This document shows, piece after piece, positions 1 through 6,902 of a stretch of 64,000 nucleotides of DNA (positions are counted from its first letter, which is position 1; every line of letters starts with the position of its first letter). The translations under genes were made by a program, and so were the position numbers. The stretch is from Anabaena azotica FACHB-119 (GTDB lineage: Bacteria > Cyanobacteriota > Cyanobacteriia > Cyanobacteriales > Nostocaceae): assembly GCF_014697625.1 (NCBI RefSeq), contig NZ_JACJSG010000008.1, positions 147,670 to 211,669 of the forward strand. The letters are read 5' to 3'. The notes beneath the pieces were generated by a model that saw nothing but the letters and a program-made list of their open reading frames with translations, ran no database searches and was not told the DNA's origin.

Positions 1-1
1 T

Positions 2-313
2 GTTAGATTTGAGATTCCTTCTGTCTGGATAGTCTTGAATGACGGACGCTACAATATGTGCGCCCAAGGAATGGCATTGCAAGGATTTAAAGGCGTAGAT
101 ACAGAGATTCCTATGACAGACTTTGCCATGCTTGCCCGTGCTATGGGTGGCGAAGGTATCCGCGTTTATAAAGAATCAGACCTAGAAGCAGCTTTAGCAA
201 CAGCTATGGCTTCACCTGTACCATTTGTTGTTGATGTCATTATCGAACCCAATCAACCTGCACCAATTGGCGGTCGAATCAAAAGTTTAATATCTCAAGG
301 CGCTAAACAATAA
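2..313 (+). CDS. TPP-dependent enzyme, C-terminal end (acetolactate synthase/ScyA-like), partial
   Basis: This is the 3' end of a gene that enters from the left edge, so only about 103 residues are present. The reading frame is open from base 2. It shows the end of the thiamine-diphosphate-binding domain (VWIVLNDGRYNM), followed by the usual C-terminal elements 'DFAMLARAMGGEG' and 'PFVVDVIIEP' of the acetolactate synthase/pyruvate oxidase family. Such enzymes decarboxylate 2-oxo acids and join the carbanion to a second carbonyl. In scytonemin synthesis the relative ScyA couples indole-3-pyruvate with 4-hydroxyphenylpyruvate. The stop codon overlaps the Shine-Dalgarno sequence of the next gene, which suggests one transcript. 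The family call is secure; the substrate is inferred only from the neighbours (aroH, tyrA), because the N-terminal two thirds are outside the window. Confidence 0.8.
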   Translation, partial: VRFEIPSVWIVLNDGRYNMCAQGMALQGFKGVDTEIPMTDFAMLARAMGGEGIRVYKESDLEAALATAMASPVPFVVDVIIEPNQPAPIGGRIKSLISQGAKQ

Positions 314-317
314 GGAG
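312..317 (+). promoter_or_regulatory. Shine-Dalgarno of the KAS III-like gene, overlapping the upstream stop
   Basis: The sequence aaggag lies 9 bases before the ATG at 327 and shares bases with the TAA stop codon (311-313) of the TPP-enzyme gene. This arrangement favours translational coupling of the two genes and supports the chosen start. Confidence 0.6.
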
Positions 318-326
318 TTTTTTATC

Positions 327-1463
327 ATGGTTAAATCAGTAGGTATTCGCGCAATAGCAGTTAAATTTCCCAGTATCATTCGCACTAACGATTACTATAG
401 AAAGCATTATCCCCAGTTAGTTGCCCAAGCTGAACAAAAAACTTTGGCCAGGCTGTTTGTTCCTGATAACGCCTCAACTACGGCCGACGATGATATTTGG
501 TCGCAAGAGGTCGCACCATATATGTCAGATCCGTTTCGCGGTACTGTTGAGCGACGGGTGCTAGCACCGGAAGAGACTTCACTCAGTCTAGAGTATGGTG
601 CGGCTGTTGATGCTCTGGAGGCTGCCAACCTCTCCCCTGATGATATCGATTTAATGTTGGTCACATCTTTATTTCCTGAACAAGTTACCCCAGGTAACGC
701 AGCTTTTCTGGCAGGAAAATTAGGGCTTGTTGGTGCAGCATGGAATATTGAATCAACTTGCACATCGGCCTTAGTTTCCCTCCAGACAGCTTGTTCTTTG
801 GTGCGAACAGGGGAGTATCGCAATGTGCTAGTGGTCGTCTCCACTACTTACTCTCGCTATACAGATGAAAATGATACTTTGGCATTTTTGTCTGGTGATG
901 GTGCAGGAGCCTTTATAGTTGGTGAACTGAAGCCCAACCAAGGCATTATGGGGACGAAAATTGCTAATACCTCTGCTACCTGCGGAGCTTTTTATAATGA
1001 GTTCACAACTGATGAGCAAGGCAACGTCAAAATGTTCATCCGGGGTGGTAAGGGTGCAAGTAAGATGTTTAATGAGACTACAGTCAGGTTTATTCGTCTA
1101 TGCTGTCATGGTGCGATCGCCGATGCTGGTCTTACTTTAGATGACATCGATTTCTTTGTGTTTAATACCCCTAGTGCTTGGTATTCACAAGTTTGTACTC
1201 GTGCTTTGGGTATTAAGCCAGAACGCACCATTAACCTCAACCCCTTGTATGCCAATATCGGCCCAACATTTCCTATAGCCAATCTTTACCACGCTGCACA
1301 AGCAGGCAAGATTAAAGAAAATGATCTTGTTCTTGTATATACAATGGGTTCTTCATCCAACGCTGGTGCAAGTGTAATGCGCTGGGGCGATGTCGCACTT
1401 GGCGCTGCTCCTGCTCCCTCAGTCAGCCTTCAACAAGAAAATAAAATTTTGATTACTCATTAA
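327..1463 (+). CDS. 3-oxoacyl-ACP synthase III-like (thiolase-fold) protein
   Basis: The 378-aa protein has the thiolase fold of KAS III (FabH-type) condensing or acyl-transfer enzymes. The nucleophile is seen as Cys145 in IESTCTSAL, and the glycine-rich 'FLSGDGAGAFIVG' segment follows. Two usual FabH active-site residues are altered: the His of the F-x-x-H-Q-A-N motif is replaced (VFNTPSAW, Asn280), and the Asn of the G-N-T-S motif lies in an altered context (LYANIGPTF, about 308-315). Such changes occur in KAS III relatives that transfer acyl groups or condense unusual substrates rather than starting fatty acid synthesis. The gene sits 13 bases after the TPP-enzyme gene with an overlapping Shine-Dalgarno, so the pair probably acts in one pathway. 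The substrate is unknown. Confidence 0.85.
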   Translation: MVKSVGIRAIAVKFPSIIRTNDYYRKHYPQLVAQAEQKTLARLFVPDNASTTADDDIWSQEVAPYMSDPFRGTVERRVLAPEETSLSLEYGAAVDALEAANLSPDDIDLMLVTSLFPEQVTPGNAAFLAGKLGLVGAAWNIESTCTSALVSLQTACSLVRTGEYRNVLVVVSTTYSRYTDENDTLAFLSGDGAGAFIVGELKPNQGIMGTKIANTSATCGAFYNEFTTDEQGNVKMFIRGGKGASKMFNETTVRFIRLCCHGAIADAGLTLDDIDFFVFNTPSAWYSQVCTRALGIKPERTINLNPLYANIGPTFPIANLYHAAQAGKIKENDLVLVYTMGSSSNAGASVMRWGDVALGAAPAPSVSLQQENKILITH

Positions 1464-1641
1464 GATTATTCCTGTGGCTGATTGTATAGTATAACTTTGA
1501 ACTTACTTACGCATACCGCAAGCATAACTCGTACTCATTTGTGCCAGCCAGCTATGCGGTAGCGTCTGTTAGTTCGATGACCGCTTCCCAAACTATAAAA
1601 TTCTCAACTTCAAGGTGTAGCTAGATTAGGAGTGAACTACA

Positions 1642-2310
1642 ATGGTTTTGTTGAATAAGTTCTTAATAAATACTGCTATCAGCGTCGCAACAATTTTAGC
1701 TTTAGGAACAGCAGGGATGAGAACGGCTCAAGCAGCCCTGTTTAAATTCACTTTTGAGGGTGAGGAAGCAAAAGGAGAATTTATCTTTGATGACTCAGTT
1801 AAAAGAATAGAACCTTTAGGGTCTGATTTTCCTCTTGCTGAGTATGATGGCTCAGTAGTCAGCTATTCCATTAGTGTAGGGGATATTGTCGCCCAAGGAA
1901 CTAGGGGGTCACAGCAAAATATACATGATGAGGCCAGAAATATTGTTTATCTGGGACGCGCTGGTAACTTAGGTTACGATGGTGATGCTGATGACTTTAT
2001 CCTTTACGTGCCTCCGGCTGCTCGTGGAGAGCAATATGGTTTGTCGGTTCGCTTTAGTTACCCAGGGGGAAGCTTTGCTAATTCTGTTGACATCCGCACG
2101 AGTGTACCTAACACCGCTAGGATCAGAGTCTACCCATACTGGGATTTTCCTAATACAACAGGAGACTACACATTTGAAGGAACTGTGACGACCAGCATCG
2201 AGAAGGTTCCTGAATCTGCATCAGTGTCGGCATTACTAGCCGTGGGTGGTTGGTTAATTATCCGTCGTCAACGCCGACAATTATTATTTGCACAAAGTTC
2301 AGGACAATGA
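1642..2310 (+). CDS. PEP-CTERM-type exported protein (paralogue 1)
   Basis: The 222-aa protein has an N-terminal signal peptide ending near RTAQA (about residue 31). The beta-rich body opens with LFKFTFEGEEAKGEF, and the C-terminal sorting signal consists of KVPES, a hydrophobic helix (VSALLAVGGWLII) and an Arg-rich tail (RRQRRQ). The motif reads VPES rather than the usual VPEP. PEP-CTERM proteins are exported and then processed by an exosortase, which was not seen in this window. A good Shine-Dalgarno (taggag, 1627-1632) supports this start. It is the most divergent of four tandem paralogues (1642-5006) that follow the TPP/KAS III pair. The biochemical role is unknown; the family resembles small secreted lectin-like or matrix proteins only in overall layout. 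Confidence 0.85.
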   Translation: MVLLNKFLINTAISVATILALGTAGMRTAQAALFKFTFEGEEAKGEFIFDDSVKRIEPLGSDFPLAEYDGSVVSYSISVGDIVAQGTRGSQQNIHDEARNIVYLGRAGNLGYDGDADDFILYVPPAARGEQYGLSVRFSYPGGSFANSVDIRTSVPNTARIRVYPYWDFPNTTGDYTFEGTVTTSIEKVPESASVSALLAVGGWLIIRRQRRQLLFAQSSGQ

Positions 2311-2663
2311 GTAAAACTGGTATATTTTTTCACAAAAAACTATTGAAAGATTTAGCTTTTTGCTAACAAATTCAAGCATTTTATTAGCCTTTTGATCAGT
2401 AAGGCAATTTTGTTGAATTTTGGCTTAACCTATCTAGCCCAATGAAGGACTAAAAAGCTTTAGACGAAAAGTTTTCGATTTGTAATTCTCTATTGATTTT
2501 ACAGGCAAATTTGCGCTAATGTACCATCAAATAATTATTTAGCAACCTTTCTAAACTCCTCATTGCCAAAAGTGCGGAAACTTGTGAAGGCTAAAATTTC
2601 CTCTTATAACTCGGCTACTTTCAGCAACTAAAGCAACTAAAAATTGTTTAAGAAACCATAGAC
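2311..2663 (+). other. Intergenic region before PEP-CTERM paralogue 2
   Basis: This is a 353-base AT-rich spacer without a coding frame. It is not similar by eye to the two duplicated spacers further downstream. It probably holds the promoter of the following PEP-CTERM genes, but no box could be assigned with confidence. Confidence 0.4.
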
Positions 2664-3299
2664 ATGAATCTATTGACTAGAGTATCAATTTCGGCTATTT
2701 CCAGTGCAACAGCATTACTTGTAGTAGCAACATCAAACATCAATACCGCTCAAGCAGCTTTGTATAGATTCATATTCGAGGGGGAGGGAATAAAAGGTTA
2801 CTTTACTTACGATATCAATGCTATAGGAAGTAGTCCTTTGTCACCTAACGCTACAGGATATCCAAATGGGGGATTTGATTTTAAATTTGACTTAGGGGAT
2901 AAGGGAGTATTTCAAGGCTCCGTTGGTATTCCGATTATTTTTTTTCCGCGCCGTGAAGATGGGCTTGCAGCTCCAGAAACCGACGACTTTATGTGGGAAG
3001 TACGTGCTTTTCAACGTCAACCACCATCGCCATACGCATTCGTAAGCTACTTCCATTACCCAAAGGGTTCATTTGGTGGATCTACTGCTCTACGCACAAC
3101 AGTCCCAAGTACCGCAATTCTTGATATTTATCCAAATGTTGACTTTCCTAATTCGATAGGCAACTTGCTATATTCAGGCCCAGTTCAAACCAGAATTGAG
3201 AAGGTTCCTGAACCTGCATTATTGTCTGCATTATTGGGAGTAGGCGCTTGGTTTGTGTTCCGTCGTCAGCACCGACAATTATTATCTAAGCAAGATTAA
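2664..3299 (+). CDS. PEP-CTERM exported protein (paralogue 2)
   Basis: The 211-aa member of the tandem family has a signal peptide ending at INTAQA (about residue 31), a beta-rich body (LYRFIFEGEGIKGYFTYD, later PETDDFMWEVRAF and HYPKGSFGGSTALRTTVPS), and a classical PEP-CTERM signal: KVPEP, a hydrophobic segment LLSALLGVGAWFVF, then RRQHRQ. It should be exported to the periplasm or cell surface and sorted by an exosortase encoded elsewhere. The start is aligned with the MNLLT starts of paralogues 3 and 4; no clear Shine-Dalgarno is visible. Its central part closely matches that of paralogue 4, not that of its nearer neighbour paralogue 3, which points to recombination within the array. Function is unknown. 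Confidence 0.88.
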   Translation: MNLLTRVSISAISSATALLVVATSNINTAQAALYRFIFEGEGIKGYFTYDINAIGSSPLSPNATGYPNGGFDFKFDLGDKGVFQGSVGIPIIFFPRREDGLAAPETDDFMWEVRAFQRQPPSPYAFVSYFHYPKGSFGGSTALRTTVPSTAILDIYPNVDFPNSIGNLLYSGPVQTRIEKVPEPALLSALLGVGAWFVFRRQHRQLLSKQD

Positions 3300-3652
3300 T
3301 TACACCATGCCAAACGGTTCCATTAAAGTAGTTCTCTGTTGATTTATTCAGGTTGGCGTGATGAAATTTAAGCCGTTTATGAGATTTTTGATGTGTCAGC
3401 TTTCCTAAAATAGATTTAGAAAATTGCCAACATTTATCAAAACTAAGACTTTTCATTCTTAGGTGACTTTCGGGAACTAAATTGCAATCAACTTTTTTTA
3501 GAGACGATAGACATGAACCTATTAACTAAAGTATCACTTTCGGCCATTTGCAGTGCAACAGCATTATTTGTAGGAGTAACATCACACATCAATACCGCTC
3601 AAGCAGCATTGTATAAATTCAGCTTCGAGGGTGAGGGAGTAAATGGTTACTT
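3193..3652 (+). repeat. Near-identical 460-bp direct repeat, copy 1
   Basis: The 3' end of paralogue 2, the whole spacer and the 5' end of paralogue 3 are repeated almost base for base 858 bases further on (4051-4510). Only a few substitutions were seen, among them ggttggcgtg against ggtttccgtg in the spacer. This is the footprint of a recent tandem duplication or gene conversion. Confidence 0.85.
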
Positions 3653-4157
3653 TATTTATGACACCTCATTCCCAGCATTTAGCGAAGATACGGGTGTGGC
3701 TGCATACATTGGTGCTGCCACAGAATACAAATTTGAATTGGGTGAAAAAGGTATTTTTCAAGGTAAAGTAGCTACCCCTATTGTCGTTTTGTCGCGTGAG
3801 GAGAATGGTACAGCAGGTCTATTTGGAGATGGTGATGTTGATACATTCATGTTACAGGAACATGCTGATGAAAGAGAACCACAAACTGGGTTTGCTTTAG
3901 TAAGCTATTTTATTTATCCAGAAGGTACATTTGAGGAGTCTACGGCTCAAAGGACTACTGTCCCAAGCACCGCATTTGCTAGAATCTACCCAAACGTAGA
4001 TTATCCCAATACTTTGGGCGAAGCAGCGTTTGTAGGAACTGTCCAAACTCGGATTGAGAAGGTTCCTGAACCTGCATTATTGCCTGCATTATTAGGAGTA
4101 GGTGCTTGGTTTGTGTTCCGTCGTCAGCACCGACAATTATTATCCAAGCAAGATTAA
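3513..4157 (+). CDS. PEP-CTERM exported protein (paralogue 3)
   Basis: The 214-aa protein has a signal peptide (MNLLTKVSLSAICSATALF to INTAQA) and the family opening LYKFSFEGEGVNGYF. The body is more divergent and acidic (SREENGTAGLFGDGDVDTF, YPEGTFEESTAQRTTVPS). It ends in a full PEP-CTERM signal (KVPEP, LLPALLGVGAWFVF, RRQHRQ). The first 47 residues are identical to those of paralogue 4 and the last 30 nearly identical to those of paralogue 2, while the middle differs from both. It should be exported and exosortase-processed. No Shine-Dalgarno is evident before the ATG; translation may be leaderless-like or rely on AT-rich context. Function is unknown. Confidence 0.88.
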   Translation: MNLLTKVSLSAICSATALFVGVTSHINTAQAALYKFSFEGEGVNGYFIYDTSFPAFSEDTGVAAYIGAATEYKFELGEKGIFQGKVATPIVVLSREENGTAGLFGDGDVDTFMLQEHADEREPQTGFALVSYFIYPEGTFEESTAQRTTVPSTAFARIYPNVDYPNTLGEAAFVGTVQTRIEKVPEPALLPALLGVGAWFVFRRQHRQLLSKQD

Positions 4158-4510
4158 TTACACCATGCCAAACGGTTCCATTAAAGCAGTTCTCTGTTGA
4201 TTTATTCAGGTTTCCGTGATGAAATTTAAGCCGTTTATGAGATTTTTGATGTGTCAGCTTTCCTAAAATAGATTTAGAAAATTGCCAACATTTATCAAAA
4301 CTAAGACTTTTCATTCTTAGGTGACTTTCGGGAACTAAATTGCAATCAACTTTTTTTAGAGATGATAGACATGAACCTATTAACTAAAGTATCACTTTCG
4401 GCCATTTGCAGTGCAACAGCATTATTTGTAGGAGTAACATCACACATCAATACCGCTCAAGCAGCATTGTATAAATTCAGCTTCGAGGGTGAGGGAGTAA
4501 ATGGTTACTT
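4051..4510 (+). repeat. Near-identical 460-bp direct repeat, copy 2
   Basis: This second copy of the block described at 3193-3652 covers the end of paralogue 3, the spacer and the beginning of paralogue 4. Identity stops abruptly at about 4510-4520, inside the coding region of paralogue 4. Confidence 0.85.
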
Positions 4511-5006
4511 TACTTACGATAGCAATGCTGTAGGAACTCCAGTTTCCTCCAACTCCACTGCGTATTATGGCGGAGGATATGATTATAAATTTGATTTAGG
4601 GGAATTTGGCGTATTTGAAGGAAGCGTTGGTAATCCGATTGTTTTTTTACCTCGCCGTGAAGATGGTATTAGAGCACCAGAAACCGACGATTTTGAGTGG
4701 GAAGTACGTGCTGTGCAACGTCAGCCAGCGTCGCAATACACATTTGTAGCCTATTTTCATTACCCAAAGGGTTCATTTGGTGGATCTACCGCCATACGCA
4801 CAACAGTTCCGACTACTGCCGTCCTTGATGTCTATCCAAATGTGGATTTCCCTAATTCAATAGGAAACTTGCTGTATTCAGGAACCGTTCAAACCCGAAT
4901 TGAAAAAGTTCCTGAACCTACATTATTGCCTGCATTATTAGGAGTGGGCGCTTGGTTTTTGTTGCGTCGTCAGCGTCAAAGATATCTACTGGGTACACAG
5001 ATGTAG
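4371..5006 (+). CDS. PEP-CTERM exported protein (paralogue 4, mosaic)
   Basis: The 211-aa fourth paralogue has the same signal peptide as paralogue 3, then a body like that of paralogue 2 (TYDSNAVG, RREDGIRAPETDDFEWEVRA, HYPKGSFGGSTAIRTTVP). It ends in KVPEP, a hydrophobic helix and RRQRQR. The gene is therefore a mosaic with a breakpoint near 4510-4520. The start is set at the ATG aligned with the paralogues; an ATG 9 bases upstream (4362) exists only because of a C-to-T difference from the spacer before paralogue 3. It should be exported and sorted through the PEP-CTERM system. Function is unknown. Confidence 0.88.
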   Translation: MNLLTKVSLSAICSATALFVGVTSHINTAQAALYKFSFEGEGVNGYFTYDSNAVGTPVSSNSTAYYGGGYDYKFDLGEFGVFEGSVGNPIVFLPRREDGIRAPETDDFEWEVRAVQRQPASQYTFVAYFHYPKGSFGGSTAIRTTVPTTAVLDVYPNVDFPNSIGNLLYSGTVQTRIEKVPEPTLLPALLGVGAWFLLRRQRQRYLLGTQM

Positions 5007-5088
5007 AAAATATGCTGGTTTGGTGAACTGTTAACCCCAGATTTACCCACTTTGATGTAGCTAAGAGTTAGTGCTGAGATAAAAATTA

Positions 5089-5169
5089 GGCGTTGCTGAT
5101 GGATGGGATGAATTGTAATTTACTTATACCGCAAAGGTTAAAAATCTCAATTCATCTCGCAGCAACGTC
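5089..5169. repeat. Small inverted-repeat element (ggcgttgctg family)
   Basis: The ends ggcgttgctg (5089-5098) and cagcaacgtc (5160-5169) are inverted copies, and inside them gatgaattg (5107-5115) pairs with caattcatc (5148-5156). The same terminal sequence bounds an element at 60357-60467, so this is a dispersed non-coding repeat. Confidence 0.65.
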
Positions 5170-5199
5170 AAAAATTAACTATTAAAAGGCCAAATCAAT

Positions 5200-5646
5200 A
5201 TGGATCAGCTCACATTACGCACACATCAATATCAAGTAACTAAAAAAACTGATATGTCCGCGAAATTCGGAGAGTGGCGAGTACGGGGACTACGGGGTGC
5301 AACTACAGTGTCTCATAACTCAGCACAAGCGATCGCTGAAGCTGTGGATGAGTTATTGAATGCTTTAGAAGTCAATAATCCATTAGATCCTACGGAAATC
5401 GTTAGTGTCACTTTTTCCGCTACTCCTGACTTAGATGCCATGTTTCCTGCTGCGGTAGCGCGTCGTCGTCCCGGTTGGGAACTTGTTCCCCTGTTAGATG
5501 TGCAGCAAATGCAGGTTGAAAGTAGTTTGAAGCGCTGTATTCGGGTGCTAATTCACTTGAATACTCCTCTGTCTCAGAGTGCATTACACCCAATTTATTT
5601 GCGTGAAGCTGCACAATTACGTCCTGATTTAGCGATATATAGTTAG
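5200..5646 (+). CDS. aroH: Chorismate mutase, AroH type
   Basis: This monofunctional chorismate mutase converts chorismate to prephenate, the first step towards phenylalanine and tyrosine. The 148-aa protein contains the AroH-family landmarks: VRGLRGATTV near the N-terminus, the segment IVSVTFSATPDLDAMFPA, ARRRPGW, VPLLDVQQM and RCIRVLIHLNT, then YLREAAQLRPDL at the end. The active-site arginine of RGATT and the Arg of RCIRVL are present. The family usually has 115-130 residues; the extra N-terminus (about 28 residues) suggests that the ATG at 5254 could be an alternative start, although aaagg before 5200 is acceptable. It is followed by tyrA, so both chorismate-to-tyrosine branch steps are adjacent, downstream of the TPP/KAS III/PEP-CTERM genes. 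Confidence 0.93.
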   Translation: MDQLTLRTHQYQVTKKTDMSAKFGEWRVRGLRGATTVSHNSAQAIAEAVDELLNALEVNNPLDPTEIVSVTFSATPDLDAMFPAAVARRRPGWELVPLLDVQQMQVESSLKRCIRVLIHLNTPLSQSALHPIYLREAAQLRPDLAIYS

Positions 5647-5702
5647 GCGATCGCTTTTCCTTGCAGACTGGAGCAAAATTCATCATAAATTTCAGGGGTC
5701 TC

Positions 5703-6836
5703 ATGCTTCCAGAAAATCTGAAAAAAATTGACCAGCAACTCATCGATTTACTAGGTGAGAGAATTGCAGTTTTAGCTAAATCACCATCTATTGCTTTAGA
5801 AGAACAAATAGCTAGTTTTACATTTTCATTAGTGCAGGCTGGTGTTCCTGAATGCCTGTGGAGAAACCTAGTTACAGGTTGTACTGCTGCTGTTGCTAGT
5901 ACATTGTCACCCCCTGTGGCAACTCAGCCACGACGGGTGACTCTAGTGGGGGGAAGAGGTATGATGGGATACTTCTTCAAACAGAAATTATCAGCCGCAG
6001 GTCATGACATCAGTATTCTCGATGTGGGAGACTGGGAACAAGCACAATCCCTACTAGAAAAAGCAGATTTAGTCTTAGTCTGCGTTCCTATAGAATATAC
6101 AATAGAAGTTATTCATAAACTCGCTCAATACCTTTCTCCAACTACTGCTTTAGCTGATATTGCTAGTATTAAAACTCCCATACTACAGGCTATGCTTGAG
6201 CAACATAGTGGGCCTGTCATGGGATTACACCCAATGTTTGGGCCGGGTATTAAATCATTCTCATCCCAAACAGTTGTAGTTTGTCCAGGTCGGGGAGATG
6301 ATGCGTTTCAATGGCTATTGGCATTGATGGAAAATGACGGTGGAAAATTGATTATATCTACACCAGAAGAACATGACCAAATGATGATTGCTGTGCAAGC
6401 AATTCGCAACTTTCAGACATTTAGTCTTGGGGTCTTTTTAGGAGAAGAAGAAATTGATATCCGGCGTAGCTTAGATTTTGCTAGCCCGATTTTTCGTCTA
6501 GAACTAGACATAGTTGGGCGCTTGTTTGCTCAGTCTGCGCCATTGGTAGTAGATATTATGCTGGCTACACCAGAGCGTCGGGAAGCTATTGAGCGACTAG
6601 CAATTACTTATAATCGCTTGGCACAATTAATTGTTGAGAATGACCGAGATACCCTGATTCAAGAGTTCAAAGCAACCCATAGCTTTTTGGGAGAAAGAAT
6701 GAACTCTGCTGTAGAAGAAAGCACTCATGTAATTAACACATTGAGTACATTATTAGCAGCTAAAGAGGTCGAACAAAAGCAACCTTTTTTTGTTCGTCAA
6801 CAAGGTGCGATCGCTCATCAACTTGTAACTCCATAA
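5703..6836 (+). CDS. tyrA: Prephenate dehydrogenase with N-terminal chorismate-mutase-like region (T-protein type)
   Basis: It oxidatively decarboxylates prephenate to 4-hydroxyphenylpyruvate using NAD(P). The N-terminal helix ENLKKIDQQLIDLLGERI resembles the AroQ chorismate mutase start, but the segment is short and degenerate. A Rossmann motif (VTLVGGRGMMG, about 83-96) follows, then SVKN-like ASIKTPILQAM and the catalytic-type GLHPMFGP (His about 176), then the enteric T-protein-like helical half (SLDFASPIFRLELDIVGRLFAQ). The frame is open to a TTG at 5661, but the ATG at 5703 has an upstream aggggt and fits the family better. Most cyanobacteria make tyrosine with a different arogenate dehydrogenase; an E. 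coli-like TyrA next to aroH and a ScyA-like enzyme suggests a dedicated 4-hydroxyphenylpyruvate supply, as in scytonemin clusters. Confidence 0.9.
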   Translation: MLPENLKKIDQQLIDLLGERIAVLAKSPSIALEEQIASFTFSLVQAGVPECLWRNLVTGCTAAVASTLSPPVATQPRRVTLVGGRGMMGYFFKQKLSAAGHDISILDVGDWEQAQSLLEKADLVLVCVPIEYTIEVIHKLAQYLSPTTALADIASIKTPILQAMLEQHSGPVMGLHPMFGPGIKSFSSQTVVVCPGRGDDAFQWLLALMENDGGKLIISTPEEHDQMMIAVQAIRNFQTFSLGVFLGEEEIDIRRSLDFASPIFRLELDIVGRLFAQSAPLVVDIMLATPERREAIERLAITYNRLAQLIVENDRDTLIQEFKATHSFLGERMNSAVEESTHVINTLSTLLAAKEVEQKQPFFVRQQGAIAHQLVTP

Positions 6837-6902
6837 ACTCAAATTCCCGTAAGTAAAATTCCTTGAGGAATTGTCCAAATTTTTGTTGTGAAATAATTAT
6901 AA

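Noticed and set aside
407..844. Antisense frame of 145 codons within the KAS III-like gene
   Set aside because: It mirrors a well-supported gene on the other strand with strong codon and domain evidence; no family match on the antisense frame.
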